DNA from: Mesorhizobium sp. WSM4313
GTDB taxonomy: Bacteria; Pseudomonadota; Alphaproteobacteria; Rhizobiales; Rhizobiaceae
DNA length: 64,000 nt
Reading direction: 5' to 3'
Assembly: GCF_002294725.1 (NCBI RefSeq)
Contig: NZ_NSFT01000003.1
Span: 124,001 to 188,000, forward strand
This document shows positions 22,976 through 30,551 of the stretch, piece after piece. The translations under genes were made by a program, and so were the position numbers. The notes beneath the pieces are model-generated. The model was not told where the DNA came from and did not search any database. It was given only the letters and a program-made list of their open reading frames with translations. Position 1 is the stretch's first letter; each line of letters opens with the position of its first letter.

Positions 22976-23019
22976 GCAAATCCGGACGGAAAACCGTTTC
23001 ACACTTTTCCTCGAATTGC
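22976..23019. repeat. Small palindromic repeat, copy 1
   Basis: Imperfect inverted repeat with ends gcaaatcc / cgaattgc around a core containing cggaaaaccg and cacttttcc. It shares gttttcacgcaa-tccggacggaaaaccg with copy 3 (48872-48900), with one base different. It lies just downstream of the homospermidine synthase stop. Confidence 0.8.
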
Positions 23020-23036
23020 TCTGGTAGGTCCGGCTG

Positions 23037-24482
23037 CTATCGGACCAGAATGTTGCGGAACTGCCACGGGTCGTCCTTGTCCAGGTCCTCGGGGAAGAGA
23101 CCCGGCCGGTTATCCAGCGGCGTCCAGTCGGTGTAGTAGCCCCTGACCGGGCCGAGATAGGGAAGTTGCACTTCGAGGCAGCGCCGGTAGTCCATCTCGT
23201 CGGCCTCGACGATGCCGGCGGTCGGGTTCTCCAGCGCCCAGACCATGCCGGCGAGCACAGCCGAGGTGACCTGCAGGCCGGTTGCGTTCTGATAGGGGGC
23301 GAGCTTACGCGCCTCGGCCAGCGACAGCTGCGATCCATACCAGTAGGCGTTCTTGTCGTGGCCGTAGAGCAGCACGCCGAGCTCGTCGACGCCGTCGACC
23401 AATTCGTTCTCGTCGAGCACGTGGTGGACGGGCTGCGACTTGCCGGCGGCGCCGAACATCTCGTCCAGCGACAGCATGGCGTCGTTGCAAGGATGGTAGG
23501 CGTAGTGGCAGGTCGGGCGATACTGGACCTTGCCCTTTTTCGAGCGCACGGTGAAGAAGTCGGCGATCGAGATCGACTCGTTATGCGTCACCAGCAGGCC
23601 GTATTGCGCGCCGGGCGTCGGGCACCAGCTGCGCACGCGCGTGTTGGCGCCGGGCTGTTCCAGATAGATCGCCGCTTTGGAGCCGTGCTTGTGCTTCTTG
23701 CCGTTCTTAGGCATCCAGTTTTCATGCGTGCCCCAGCCGAGCTCGGCCGGCTGCAGGCCCTCCGAGATGAAGCCTTCGACCGACCAGGTGTTCCAGAACA
23801 CGTTCATCGGCTTCGGCTTCTTCGTGCGCTGGGTGTCGCGCTCGGCGATATGGATGCCCTTGACGCCGGCCTTCTTCATCAGCCTGGCCCAGGCCTCGCG
23901 ATCCTCCTGCGCGGGCTCGGAAAACTCGAGACCGAGATCGGTGGCGAGGTTGACCAGCGCCTTCTTGACGAACCACGAGACCATGCCAGGATTGGCGCCG
24001 CAGGTGGAGACCGCCGTCGGGCCGCCGGGCTTGTCTTGCTTTTCCTTGATCATCGCCTCGCGCAGCGCATAGTTGGTGCGGCTGGCATTATCGGCCTCGG
24101 TGTCGAAATAGAAGCCGAGCCACGGCTCGACGACGGTGTCGATGTAGAGCACGCCGAGCTTGCGGCACAATTTCATCAGGTCCACCGAGCCGGTGTCGAC
24201 CGACAGGTTGACGCAAAAGCCCTGGCCGCCGCCATTGGTCAGAAGCGGCGTCAGCAGCTTCTTGTAATTCTTCTCGGTCACCGCGTCCTGCATGAAGGCG
24301 ATGCCGCGCTCGTCGAGCAGCTTGCGGTCGGTGTCGCGCGGGTCGATAACCGTCATGCGCGACTTGTCGAACTTGAAATGGCGCTCGATCAGCGGCAGCG
24401 TTCCCCGTCCGATCGAGCCGAAGCCGATCATCACGACAGGGCCGGTGATTTCACCGTAAACGGGCCAGTTTTCGTTCGCCAT
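23037..24482 (-). CDS. hss: Homospermidine synthase
   Basis: 481 residues from the ATG at 24482, which has 'aaggag' upstream. The N-terminal NAD-binding motif is 'VVMIGFGSIGRGTLPLIERH'; further family segments are 'VLYIDTVVEPWLGFY', 'STCGANPGMVSWFVKKAL', 'SWCPTPGAQYGLLVTHNE' and 'CHYAYHPCNDAMLSLDE'. The enzyme makes sym-homospermidine from putrescine (two putrescines, or putrescine plus spermidine) in an NAD-dependent reaction, and homospermidine is the main polyamine of many rhizobia. The putrescine donor enzyme, ornithine decarboxylase, is encoded at 46862 in this window. The gene is alone, with a palindromic repeat after its stop. Confidence 0.97.
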   Translation of the reverse strand: MANENWPVYGEITGPVVMIGFGSIGRGTLPLIERHFKFDKSRMTVIDPRDTDRKLLDERGIAFMQDAVTEKNYKKLLTPLLTNGGGQGFCVNLSVDTGSVDLMKLCRKLGVLYIDTVVEPWLGFYFDTEADNASRTNYALREAMIKEKQDKPGGPTAVSTCGANPGMVSWFVKKALVNLATDLGLEFSEPAQEDREAWARLMKKAGVKGIHIAERDTQRTKKPKPMNVFWNTWSVEGFISEGLQPAELGWGTHENWMPKNGKKHKHGSKAAIYLEQPGANTRVRSWCPTPGAQYGLLVTHNESISIADFFTVRSKKGKVQYRPTCHYAYHPCNDAMLSLDEMFGAAGKSQPVHHVLDENELVDGVDELGVLLYGHDKNAYWYGSQLSLAEARKLAPYQNATGLQVTSAVLAGMVWALENPTAGIVEADEMDYRRCLEVQLPYLGPVRGYYTDWTPLDNRPGLFPEDLDKDDPWQFRNILVR

Positions 24483-24614
24483 TTTTTCGCACACTCCTTC
24501 AAACACGCGCAAAACCGGGGCCTTTTGCCCGACGGCCAAGCGCTACAACCACAGATCATTGTCATAAACCAGCGAAAAGCACCAACCGCCGGCCAGGCCC
24601 GGCTGGCACCTTGG

Positions 24615-25550
24615 TTAAGGCGTGCAGGCCATGCCGCTGAGGAATTCGACAAGCCGGTCGCGGTCCGCGGTCAGGCCCTTATAGTCGAGTTGTTGCTGAT
24701 CGAGGGCCAGGAGCTGCTCCGCGAAGGAGACGGCGAGGGCTGCCCGGTCAGGATGGCGAACGAGCAGCTTGAGCGGATCGAGATGGATGCGGATGGTGAA
24801 GAGGATGTCGCGCGACAGGGGAAGCTTGCGCAGCGTCTGGCGTTCGACGCGGATGAAGGCGTGGACGTCGACATCGCCGTCGGCGAAGCGGCCCGGGCGG
24901 TTCGTGGCGCGGTCGATGCGTTCGACATTGGAGAGCGGATGATAGAGCGCATCGCCGGCCTGGATCGACCAGTTGAAGCGCTCGACCGCCTGGCCCTGCA
25001 GGCCGTCGAACATGCGGTTGATGAGCTCGGCCGGCCGCGTGCCGGGTCCGAATCCAGGCACCGGTTTGTGAATCTCCTGCAATGGCTTGCCGAATTTTTC
25101 CTGCAGCGACCAAGACGAAGGGAAGCAGAGCGAGCCGGCGGCGAGTCGCCAGCCGCGTTCGTCGCGGCGCATCAGGATCAGGTCTTCCTGGACGAGCAGC
25201 GAAGCCTTAGCCAGCGGCGCCTCGCGCAGGGCAGGAGGCAGCCTGTCGCTTGCCGTCTCGAAACCGATCGGCTCGACAACCTCTCCGTTGCGACGATACG
25301 TGCCGGGATGCGCGGCTTCGAGATGCGCGACGAGCAGGTCCAGCACTTCGCGCTGAGCCTCGCTTGTGTGGTCTTCCTCGACAAAGACCTTTTCCGGGAT
25401 TTCCGCATAGAGCCGTTGCTTCTCGGCCAGATGCGGCAGCAGCAATTCATCGACCTCGATCCAGCGGTCGAAGTCGAGCGGCTTCAGCCCGATGGTGAAG
25501 AGTTTCGAAGACCCGTCATAGGGCGTGTGCGTCGGCTGGCGAATGGTCAT
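24615..25550 (-). CDS. DUF3445 / haem-dependent oxidative N-demethylase-like protein
   Basis: 311 residues matching the DUF3445 (HDOD) family: 'GLKPLDFDRWIEVDE' near the N-terminus, 'DLILMRRDERGWRL' with 'GSLCFPSSWSLQEKFGKPL' (the conserved S-W-x-x-x-K-x-G-x-x-L core), 'IHKPVPGF' and 'RVERQTLRKLPLSRDILFTI'. Characterised relatives are haem proteins that demethylate secondary amines such as dimethylamine, but many members are untested. It is 40 bp or less from the pab genes on the same strand but probably unrelated to them. Confidence 0.82.
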   Translation of the reverse strand: MTIRQPTHTPYDGSSKLFTIGLKPLDFDRWIEVDELLLPHLAEKQRLYAEIPEKVFVEEDHTSEAQREVLDLLVAHLEAAHPGTYRRNGEVVEPIGFETASDRLPPALREAPLAKASLLVQEDLILMRRDERGWRLAAGSLCFPSSWSLQEKFGKPLQEIHKPVPGFGPGTRPAELINRMFDGLQGQAVERFNWSIQAGDALYHPLSNVERIDRATNRPGRFADGDVDVHAFIRVERQTLRKLPLSRDILFTIRIHLDPLKLLVRHPDRAALAVSFAEQLLALDQQQLDYKGLTADRDRLVEFLSGMACTP

Positions 25551-25589
25551 GCCTGTTTGGGTGTTATCCAGTTTATGTCTCCAGCACGG

Positions 25590-26252
25590 TCAGCCGAGTC
25601 GCGCCGGAATCAGCCCGCGCAGCGAGTTACCGACGAAGATCGCCTTCGCCGCCTTCAGATCGTCGAAGCTGTAGATCGCTTCCACGGCGCGGCCTTCGTC
25701 CAGAAGCGCGCCGCGCAATATTCCAGGCAAAAGGCCGCAGTCGAGGCGAGGCGTGACAAGCGGGCCGTCGCCGAAATCGGCGAAGAGATTGGTGATCGTG
25801 CCCTCGCAGAGCTCGCCGCGCTCGTTGGCCAAAAGCACTTCGTCGGCGCGGGTCGCGAGATATTCGCTGCGCGCCTGCGTGTAGACCTGGCGCAGGCTTG
25901 TCTTGTGGCGCAGCAGCGTGTTGGCTGAATCGAGACGGATGCGCGCCAGCTGCAGCCGCCAGACCTTGTCGGCGGGCAGCGGTTCATAGGCTTGAGCGGC
26001 GGCTGCCGCTTCGCCATTGCGCTGCAGGGCGAGGCGCACGCGCAAGGCAACTCCCTGTCCGCCGACGGTATTCGAAAGCACCTCACCGATCCGCGCCGGA
26101 TCGCAGGTGAAGCCGAGTTCAGCGGCGGACGCATAGAGCCTCGCAAGGTGGCGCTCGAAGCGCAGAAAGCCTGTGGCCGGCTCCCAGCGCATGGTCTCGA
26201 TCAGCTCGAAGCCGGCACCGTTCCCGTCGCGAAGCGAGCTTTCAACAGGCAC
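25590..26252 (-). CDS. pabC: Aminotransferase class IV (4-amino-4-deoxychorismate lyase-like)
   Basis: 220 residues from a GTG at 26252, inside the end of pabB and preceded by 'gaggag' at about 8 nt. There is no ATG before 'ETMRWEPATG', which is too far into the fold. Fold-type IV PLP motifs are visible: 'FELIETMRW', 'HKTSLRQVYTQARSEY' (the PLP Lys in 'KTS'), 'DEVLLANERGELCEGTITNLF' and 'GLLPGILRGALL'. It likely releases pyruvate from aminodeoxychorismate to give 4-aminobenzoate for folate. The 52-bp overlap with pabB suggests translational coupling; in some rhizobia the two are one polypeptide. Confidence 0.85.
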   Translation of the reverse strand: MPVESSLRDGNGAGFELIETMRWEPATGFLRFERHLARLYASAAELGFTCDPARIGEVLSNTVGGQGVALRVRLALQRNGEAAAAAQAYEPLPADKVWRLQLARIRLDSANTLLRHKTSLRQVYTQARSEYLATRADEVLLANERGELCEGTITNLFADFGDGPLVTPRLDCGLLPGILRGALLDEGRAVEAIYSFDDLKAAKAIFVGNSLRGLIPARLG

Positions 26253-27346
26253 TCCCGATACTCCTCCTCGGCGGTGGAATCGAAGACGACGCCGCCGCCG
26301 ACATTGTAGACGGCCTCGCCGTCGGCAAAGAGCGAGATGGTGCGGATCGCCACCGAAAAGCGCATCCTGCCACCCGGCGCGATCCAGCCGATGGCGCCGC
26401 AATAGACGTCTCGCGGCGCGTCTTCCAGCTCGTACAGGATTTCCATGGCGCGGATTTTCGGCGCGCCGGTGATCGAGCCGCAGGGGAAGAGCGCGGCGAA
26501 GACCTGGCGGATGCCGATGTCGGGCAAAAGCCGCGCCCGCACGCGGCTGACCATCTGGTGCACCGTCGGATAGGTCTCGATGCGGAACAGTTCCGGCACG
26601 TCGAGCGTGCCGACTTGGCTGATCAGCGAGATATCGTTGCGCAGAAGGTCGACGATCATCCGGTTCTCGGCCTGGTTCTTCTCGTCGTTGCGAAGGAAGG
26701 CCTTCAGCCGGGCGTCTTCGGCCTTGGTCGCGCCGCGCGGCGCGGTGCCTTTCATCGGATGCGTCTCGATCATGCCGTCGGCATCGATCTCGAAGAACAG
26801 TTCGGGCGAGCGCGACAGGACGATCGGATCGCCGAGCGAGACCAGCGCGCCGTATTTCACCGGCTGGCGTTCGGTGAGCGCGTCGAAGGCCGCAAGCGAA
26901 TCTCCGGACCACTGCGCACGGACCGGAAAGGTGAGGTTGCCCTGATAGCAATCGCCCTTGCGGATGTGGTTGTGAAGGCGCGCGAAACGGCCAGCATAGT
27001 CCTCGGCCGACCAGGCTGCGCGGGCATCGAAGATTGGACCATTGCTGGCTGACGCCCGTGACTGCGGGACCTCCTCCTCGTCCGGCGCATCGAATACGCC
27101 GAGGCAAACCAACGGCGCGCGGCGGCCATCGGGCAGCAGCGGCACCAGTTTCGGCTCGAGCAGGTAACCTGCTTCGTAGGAGAAATAGCCCGCCAGCCAT
27201 TTGCCGGAGTCGGAGGCGGCCTGGGCCCTTTCAAGCGCAGGCCCGAACTCTTCAGCCTCGTGCGCGACGATGATCTCATCCGGCCGGTCGAAGACCAGCT
27301 GACGAGCGGTCGCGTCGTTGCGGAAAATGGCTGCGGGCAGGGACAT
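26201..27346 (-). CDS. pabB: Aminodeoxychorismate synthase component I
   Basis: 381 residues. The chorismate-binding domain is evident from 'HNHIRKGDCYQGNLTFP', 'SRSPELFFEI', 'THPMKGTAPRG', 'KNQAENRMIVDLLRND', 'TVHQMVSRVRARL' and 'FPCGSITGAPKIRAMEI'. 'PMKGTAPRG' carries the catalytic lysine/threonine region used by PabB rather than anthranilate synthase. It converts chorismate plus ammonia to 4-amino-4-deoxychorismate; the glutaminase (PabA) is not in this window. The aminotransferase-IV gene overlaps its 3' end. Confidence 0.93.
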   Translation of the reverse strand: MSLPAAIFRNDATARQLVFDRPDEIIVAHEAEEFGPALERAQAASDSGKWLAGYFSYEAGYLLEPKLVPLLPDGRRAPLVCLGVFDAPDEEEVPQSRASASNGPIFDARAAWSAEDYAGRFARLHNHIRKGDCYQGNLTFPVRAQWSGDSLAAFDALTERQPVKYGALVSLGDPIVLSRSPELFFEIDADGMIETHPMKGTAPRGATKAEDARLKAFLRNDEKNQAENRMIVDLLRNDISLISQVGTLDVPELFRIETYPTVHQMVSRVRARLLPDIGIRQVFAALFPCGSITGAPKIRAMEILYELEDAPRDVYCGAIGWIAPGGRMRFSVAIRTISLFADGEAVYNVGGGVVFDSTAEEEYRECLLKARFATGTVPASS

Positions 27347-27445
27347 GAGCCTCGGATGCGGACAATTCAGCCGACCGCTCTATATGGGGGTTCGGCGTGG
27401 CGCAATCGAGGGAACGGCGTCGCGCGCCGCAAAGGCGGCTGGGCC

Positions 27446-27477
27446 AAAACAAAGACGGCGCCCGTGAGGACGCCGCC
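27446..27477 (-). terminator. Terminator of the helix-hairpin-helix protein gene
   Basis: On the minus strand, ggcggcgtcc / gggcgccgtc form a 10-bp stem (two G-U pairs) followed by tttgtttt, about 22 bp after the stop. Confidence 0.75.
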
Positions 27478-27498
27478 TTGCTTCAACAAGCGGATTGT

Positions 27499-28203
27499 TC
27501 AGCTGTTGCTTGCGGTTCCGGCCGTCGGGAACTGGCTGGCGAATTCGGCCTCGTTGCCCGAAGCCAGCAATTTTGCCTGCTCGATCCACTTTTCACGCGC
27601 GATGCGGCCGTCGAAATTGAGCACCTCCTCGATGCGTTTGACGTCGGCGGCGGTCCAGGCGGCGATCTGGGCGTAGGTGGTGACGCCTTGGCCTTTGAGC
27701 AGCCTTTCATTGACCGGCCCGATGCCGATGAGGCGGCGCAGATTGTCTGCCTTGCCGGACGCGGCCTGCGGCGCTGCCGCCTTCTTTGCCGCGGGCGCTG
27801 CCGCCTTCTTCGGCGCGGCGGCTTTGGCCGCCGGCTTCGGTGCCGCTGCAGTCTTCGTTGCGGCCGGCTTCTTTGCAGCGGCGGGCTTTGCGGGCCCGGC
27901 CTTTGCCGTCGCCGATGTCGTCGGCATCAGCGCCGACGGCGCCGGCGTGGCGGCCTTGTCGGCGCCGGCCTTGGCGGAAGGCGTATCACGTAGCCGGCTT
28001 TCGAGATCGGCGCGGGCACGGCCGCTGGCGTCGAGCTCGCCCTTCAACCGATCGCTGTCGGCGCGCAGCCTGTCGCGCTCGCTCCGCGTGCGGTCGAGAT
28101 CGCCACGCACGCTGTCGAGCTCGCCGCGCAGACGGCCCCAGATGAACCAGCCGACCAGGATACCCACAACGAACGCCAGGAGCATGTAGAAAAAAGTGCT
28201 CAT
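27499..28203 (-). CDS. Membrane-anchored helix-hairpin-helix protein (NuoE-tail-like domain)
   Basis: 234 residues: an N-terminal membrane segment ('LLAFVVGILVGWFIWG'), a coiled coil of Arg/Asp/Leu heptads (about 27-70), an Ala/Lys/Pro-rich flexible linker (about 85-150) and a C-terminal domain of about 65 residues starting 'LRRLIGIGPVNERLLKGQGV' and continuing 'TYAQIAAWTAADVKRIEEV'. The last domain is a helix-hairpin-helix of the kind found as a tail on alphaproteobacterial NuoE and ribosomal L21 proteins; its role is unknown. Not a full homologue of a characterised protein. It has its own terminator and a candidate promoter 280 bp upstream. Confidence 0.7.
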   Translation of the reverse strand: MSTFFYMLLAFVVGILVGWFIWGRLRGELDSVRGDLDRTRSERDRLRADSDRLKGELDASGRARADLESRLRDTPSAKAGADKAATPAPSALMPTTSATAKAGPAKPAAAKKPAATKTAAAPKPAAKAAAPKKAAAPAAKKAAAPQAASGKADNLRRLIGIGPVNERLLKGQGVTTYAQIAAWTAADVKRIEEVLNFDGRIAREKWIEQAKLLASGNEAEFASQFPTAGTASNS

Positions 28204-28479
28204 TTCCCTCTCCAGTCCGATCTGTCGGCCGAGGCCCGGAAAGGCGAGCTCACGCCAGGGATCGTCAAAGGTTCCGTGATCGGCGCAATCGCCGGCTTCA
28301 ATCGAGCCATCGGCGTTGGCCTTGTCCGAAGCCGACGGCCGTCATCGCATTCGCCGTGGCGGCGCGACCAGCCATCTCTGGCCTGCGCGATGCATCCGGC
28401 TGAGCTTGAGGCCGGACGCTATCATATGGCTTGTCGAAAGCCAGTTGAAAAATGCGCCGGAGAGTTATTCAAGAACAGC

Positions 28480-28508
28480 TATTTAGGGCAAGAATAGATT
28501 CTTGCTAA
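28480..28508 (-). promoter_or_regulatory. Candidate promoter with embedded palindromic operator, in a 353-bp gene-free region
   Basis: On the minus strand TTAGCA (28508-28503) and TAAATA (28485-28480) are exactly 17 bp apart. A perfect palindrome, gcaagaat-ag-attcttgc (28488-28505), lies between and overlaps the -35 box, the arrangement of a repressor site. It would drive the helix-hairpin-helix gene with a leader of about 270 nt. The rest of 28204-28556 shows no gene or terminator that I can support. Confidence 0.4.
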
Positions 28509-28556
28509 TATGCGTCTTGGCTAAACTATAGCTGCCGATGCGCCCTTCGTTGCTGT

Positions 28557-30395
28557 TCACCTCTCGAGCGCTTCCAACTCGTCGATCAGCGAACCAATCA
28601 CGCCAAGGCCGATCTGCCAGAAAGCGGGATCGGTGGCGTCGAGGCCGAAGGGCGCCAGAAGCTCCGAATGATGCTTCGTGCCGCCGGCGCGCAGCATCTC
28701 GAAATACTTCTCCTGAAATCCGCGCTCGGCATTCTGGTAGACGGCGTAGAGCGAATTCACCAGGCAATCGCCGAAGGCATAGGCATAGACGTAGAAAGGC
28801 GAGTGGATGAAGTGCGGGATGTAGGTCCAGAAGACCTCGTAGCCCTCGCGCAGCTTGATCGCCGGCCCCAGGCTCTCGGCCTGCACCTCCAGCCAGAATT
28901 CGCCGAGCCTGTCCGAGGTCAGCTCGCCGTTCTTGCGCTCGGCATGCACCTTGCGCTCAAACTCGTAGAAGGCGATCTGGCGCACGACGGTGTTGATCAT
29001 GTCCTCGACCTTCTGGGCAAGCATGGCCTTGCGCTCGCGGCGGTCAGCGGTCTGCTCGAGCAGCGAACGGAAGGTCAGCATCTCGCCGAAGACGGAGGCG
29101 GTCTCGGCCAGCGTCAGCGGCGTCGAGGCCATCAGCGCGCCCTGGCCGGCGGCCAGCACCTGGTGCACGCCATGGCCGAGCTCATGCGCTAGCGTCATCA
29201 CATCGCGCGGCTTGCCCATGTAGTTCAGCAGCACATAAGGATGCGCCGACGGCACCGTCGGATGGGCGAAGGCGCCGGGCGACTTGCCCGGCCGCACCGG
29301 CGCGTCGATCCATCTGCGATCGAAAAAGCCGCGGGCGATCTCGGCCATGTCGGGCGAGAAGCGCTGATAGGCGGAAAGCACCGTGTCCTTGGCGTCGTCC
29401 CAGCGGATCACCGCCTGCGGCGTCTCCGGCAGCGGCGCGTTGCGGTCCCAATGGTTCATCACCTCCATGCCGAGCCAGCGCGCCTTCATCGCGTAATAGC
29501 GATGCGACAGCCGCGGATAGGCCTCGCGCACCGCCGCGGCCAGCGCGTCGACGACGTCGCGCTCGACGCGGTTGGCGAGGTGGCGCGAGTCGGCGATGTC
29601 CTGGAATCCGCGCCAGCGATCGGAGATTTCCTTATCCTTGGCTAAGGTATTGGTGATGAGGGTGAAGGTGCGCAGGTTCTTGCGGAAGGTCGCCGCGAGC
29701 GCCTCGGAAGCACGGCGCCGCACCTCGCCATTGGCATCCTGCAGTCGGTTCAGCGCCGGCTCGAGCGTCAGCTCCTCGCCGTCGACGTCGAAGCGCAGGT
29801 CGGTCATCGTCTCGTCGAACAGGCGGTTCCAGGCGCCCCGCCCGGTGACCGACTTTTCGTGGAACAACTGCTCGACGCGATCTTCGAGCTGGTAGGGCTT
29901 GTCCTTCCTGAGGTCGAGCACCCAAGGCCGGTAGTGGCCGAAGTCCTTGTCGGCGGCTAAGGCGTTCTCGATCGCCGCATCGTCGATCAGGTTCAGCTCG
30001 AGCGCGAAGAACAGGAGATGGGCGCTGGCGTCCGTCATCTTTTCCTGGACGTCGCCATAGAGCTTGGCGCGCTGCGGATCGGCGGTGTTGCCGGCATAGA
30101 CGAGCCCGGCATAGGAGACGATGCGGCCGATCAGTTCCTCGAGCGCCTCATAGGTTTTCAGCGCCTCGCCAAGCCGGCCGGCGCCGCCGCGCCCGGCCTC
30201 GGTGGCCAAAGTGCCCTTCCAGCGGGCTTCGAAGGCAATGGCGTCGCTGGCCGCCTTGGCGATGTCGCGCTTCAACTCGGGCGCTTCCATGCCCGAATAG
30301 AGATCGGCGAGATTCCACTCCGGCAGGTCGCCAAGCTCCGCCGCGCCCTGGCCGGACGCTGGGGCCGCAAGCCGCCGGCCAAACATCATGCGCAT
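28557..30395 (-). CDS. pepF: M3 family oligoendopeptidase F
   Basis: 612 residues starting 'MRMMFGRRL' at 30395 with 'agaagg' 8 nt upstream; a longer frame to 30452 lacks family similarity. The zinc-binding H-E-x-x-H is 'AHELGHGVHQ' at residues 404-408, and the third ligand is expected in 'TLAETASVFGEMLT'. The N-terminal region ('LPEWNLADLYSGMEAPELKRD') is typical of PepF/M3B peptidases. It degrades oligopeptides of roughly 7-17 residues in the cytoplasm. It is divergent from the response-regulator gene with 156 bp between starts. Confidence 0.94.
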   Translation of the reverse strand: MRMMFGRRLAAPASGQGAAELGDLPEWNLADLYSGMEAPELKRDIAKAASDAIAFEARWKGTLATEAGRGGAGRLGEALKTYEALEELIGRIVSYAGLVYAGNTADPQRAKLYGDVQEKMTDASAHLLFFALELNLIDDAAIENALAADKDFGHYRPWVLDLRKDKPYQLEDRVEQLFHEKSVTGRGAWNRLFDETMTDLRFDVDGEELTLEPALNRLQDANGEVRRRASEALAATFRKNLRTFTLITNTLAKDKEISDRWRGFQDIADSRHLANRVERDVVDALAAAVREAYPRLSHRYYAMKARWLGMEVMNHWDRNAPLPETPQAVIRWDDAKDTVLSAYQRFSPDMAEIARGFFDRRWIDAPVRPGKSPGAFAHPTVPSAHPYVLLNYMGKPRDVMTLAHELGHGVHQVLAAGQGALMASTPLTLAETASVFGEMLTFRSLLEQTADRRERKAMLAQKVEDMINTVVRQIAFYEFERKVHAERKNGELTSDRLGEFWLEVQAESLGPAIKLREGYEVFWTYIPHFIHSPFYVYAYAFGDCLVNSLYAVYQNAERGFQEKYFEMLRAGGTKHHSELLAPFGLDATDPAFWQIGLGVIGSLIDELEALER

Positions 30396-30551
30396 CGACA
30401 ATACCTTCTTTGAACCAAGGCCAGAATCAAAGGGAAAGGAGAAGCCGGTCAAATCCTAAGGAATTCGTTCACCGGGTTTTTTGAAACCTTATTTAGAACC
30501 CTGTGCCAAGATGATCCATGGGATTTTCTCGGGCGGACAACTCAAACAGTC

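Noticed and set aside
23166..25928. A 920-codon open frame on the plus strand, antisense to homospermidine synthase and the DUF3445 gene
   Set aside because: Its codons mirror the third-position GC bias of the minus-strand genes, which have clear family motifs; the antisense protein shows none.
28276..28497. A 73-codon plus-strand frame before pepF
   Set aside because: No ribosome site or recognisable motif, and it overlaps a candidate promoter and palindrome on the other strand.
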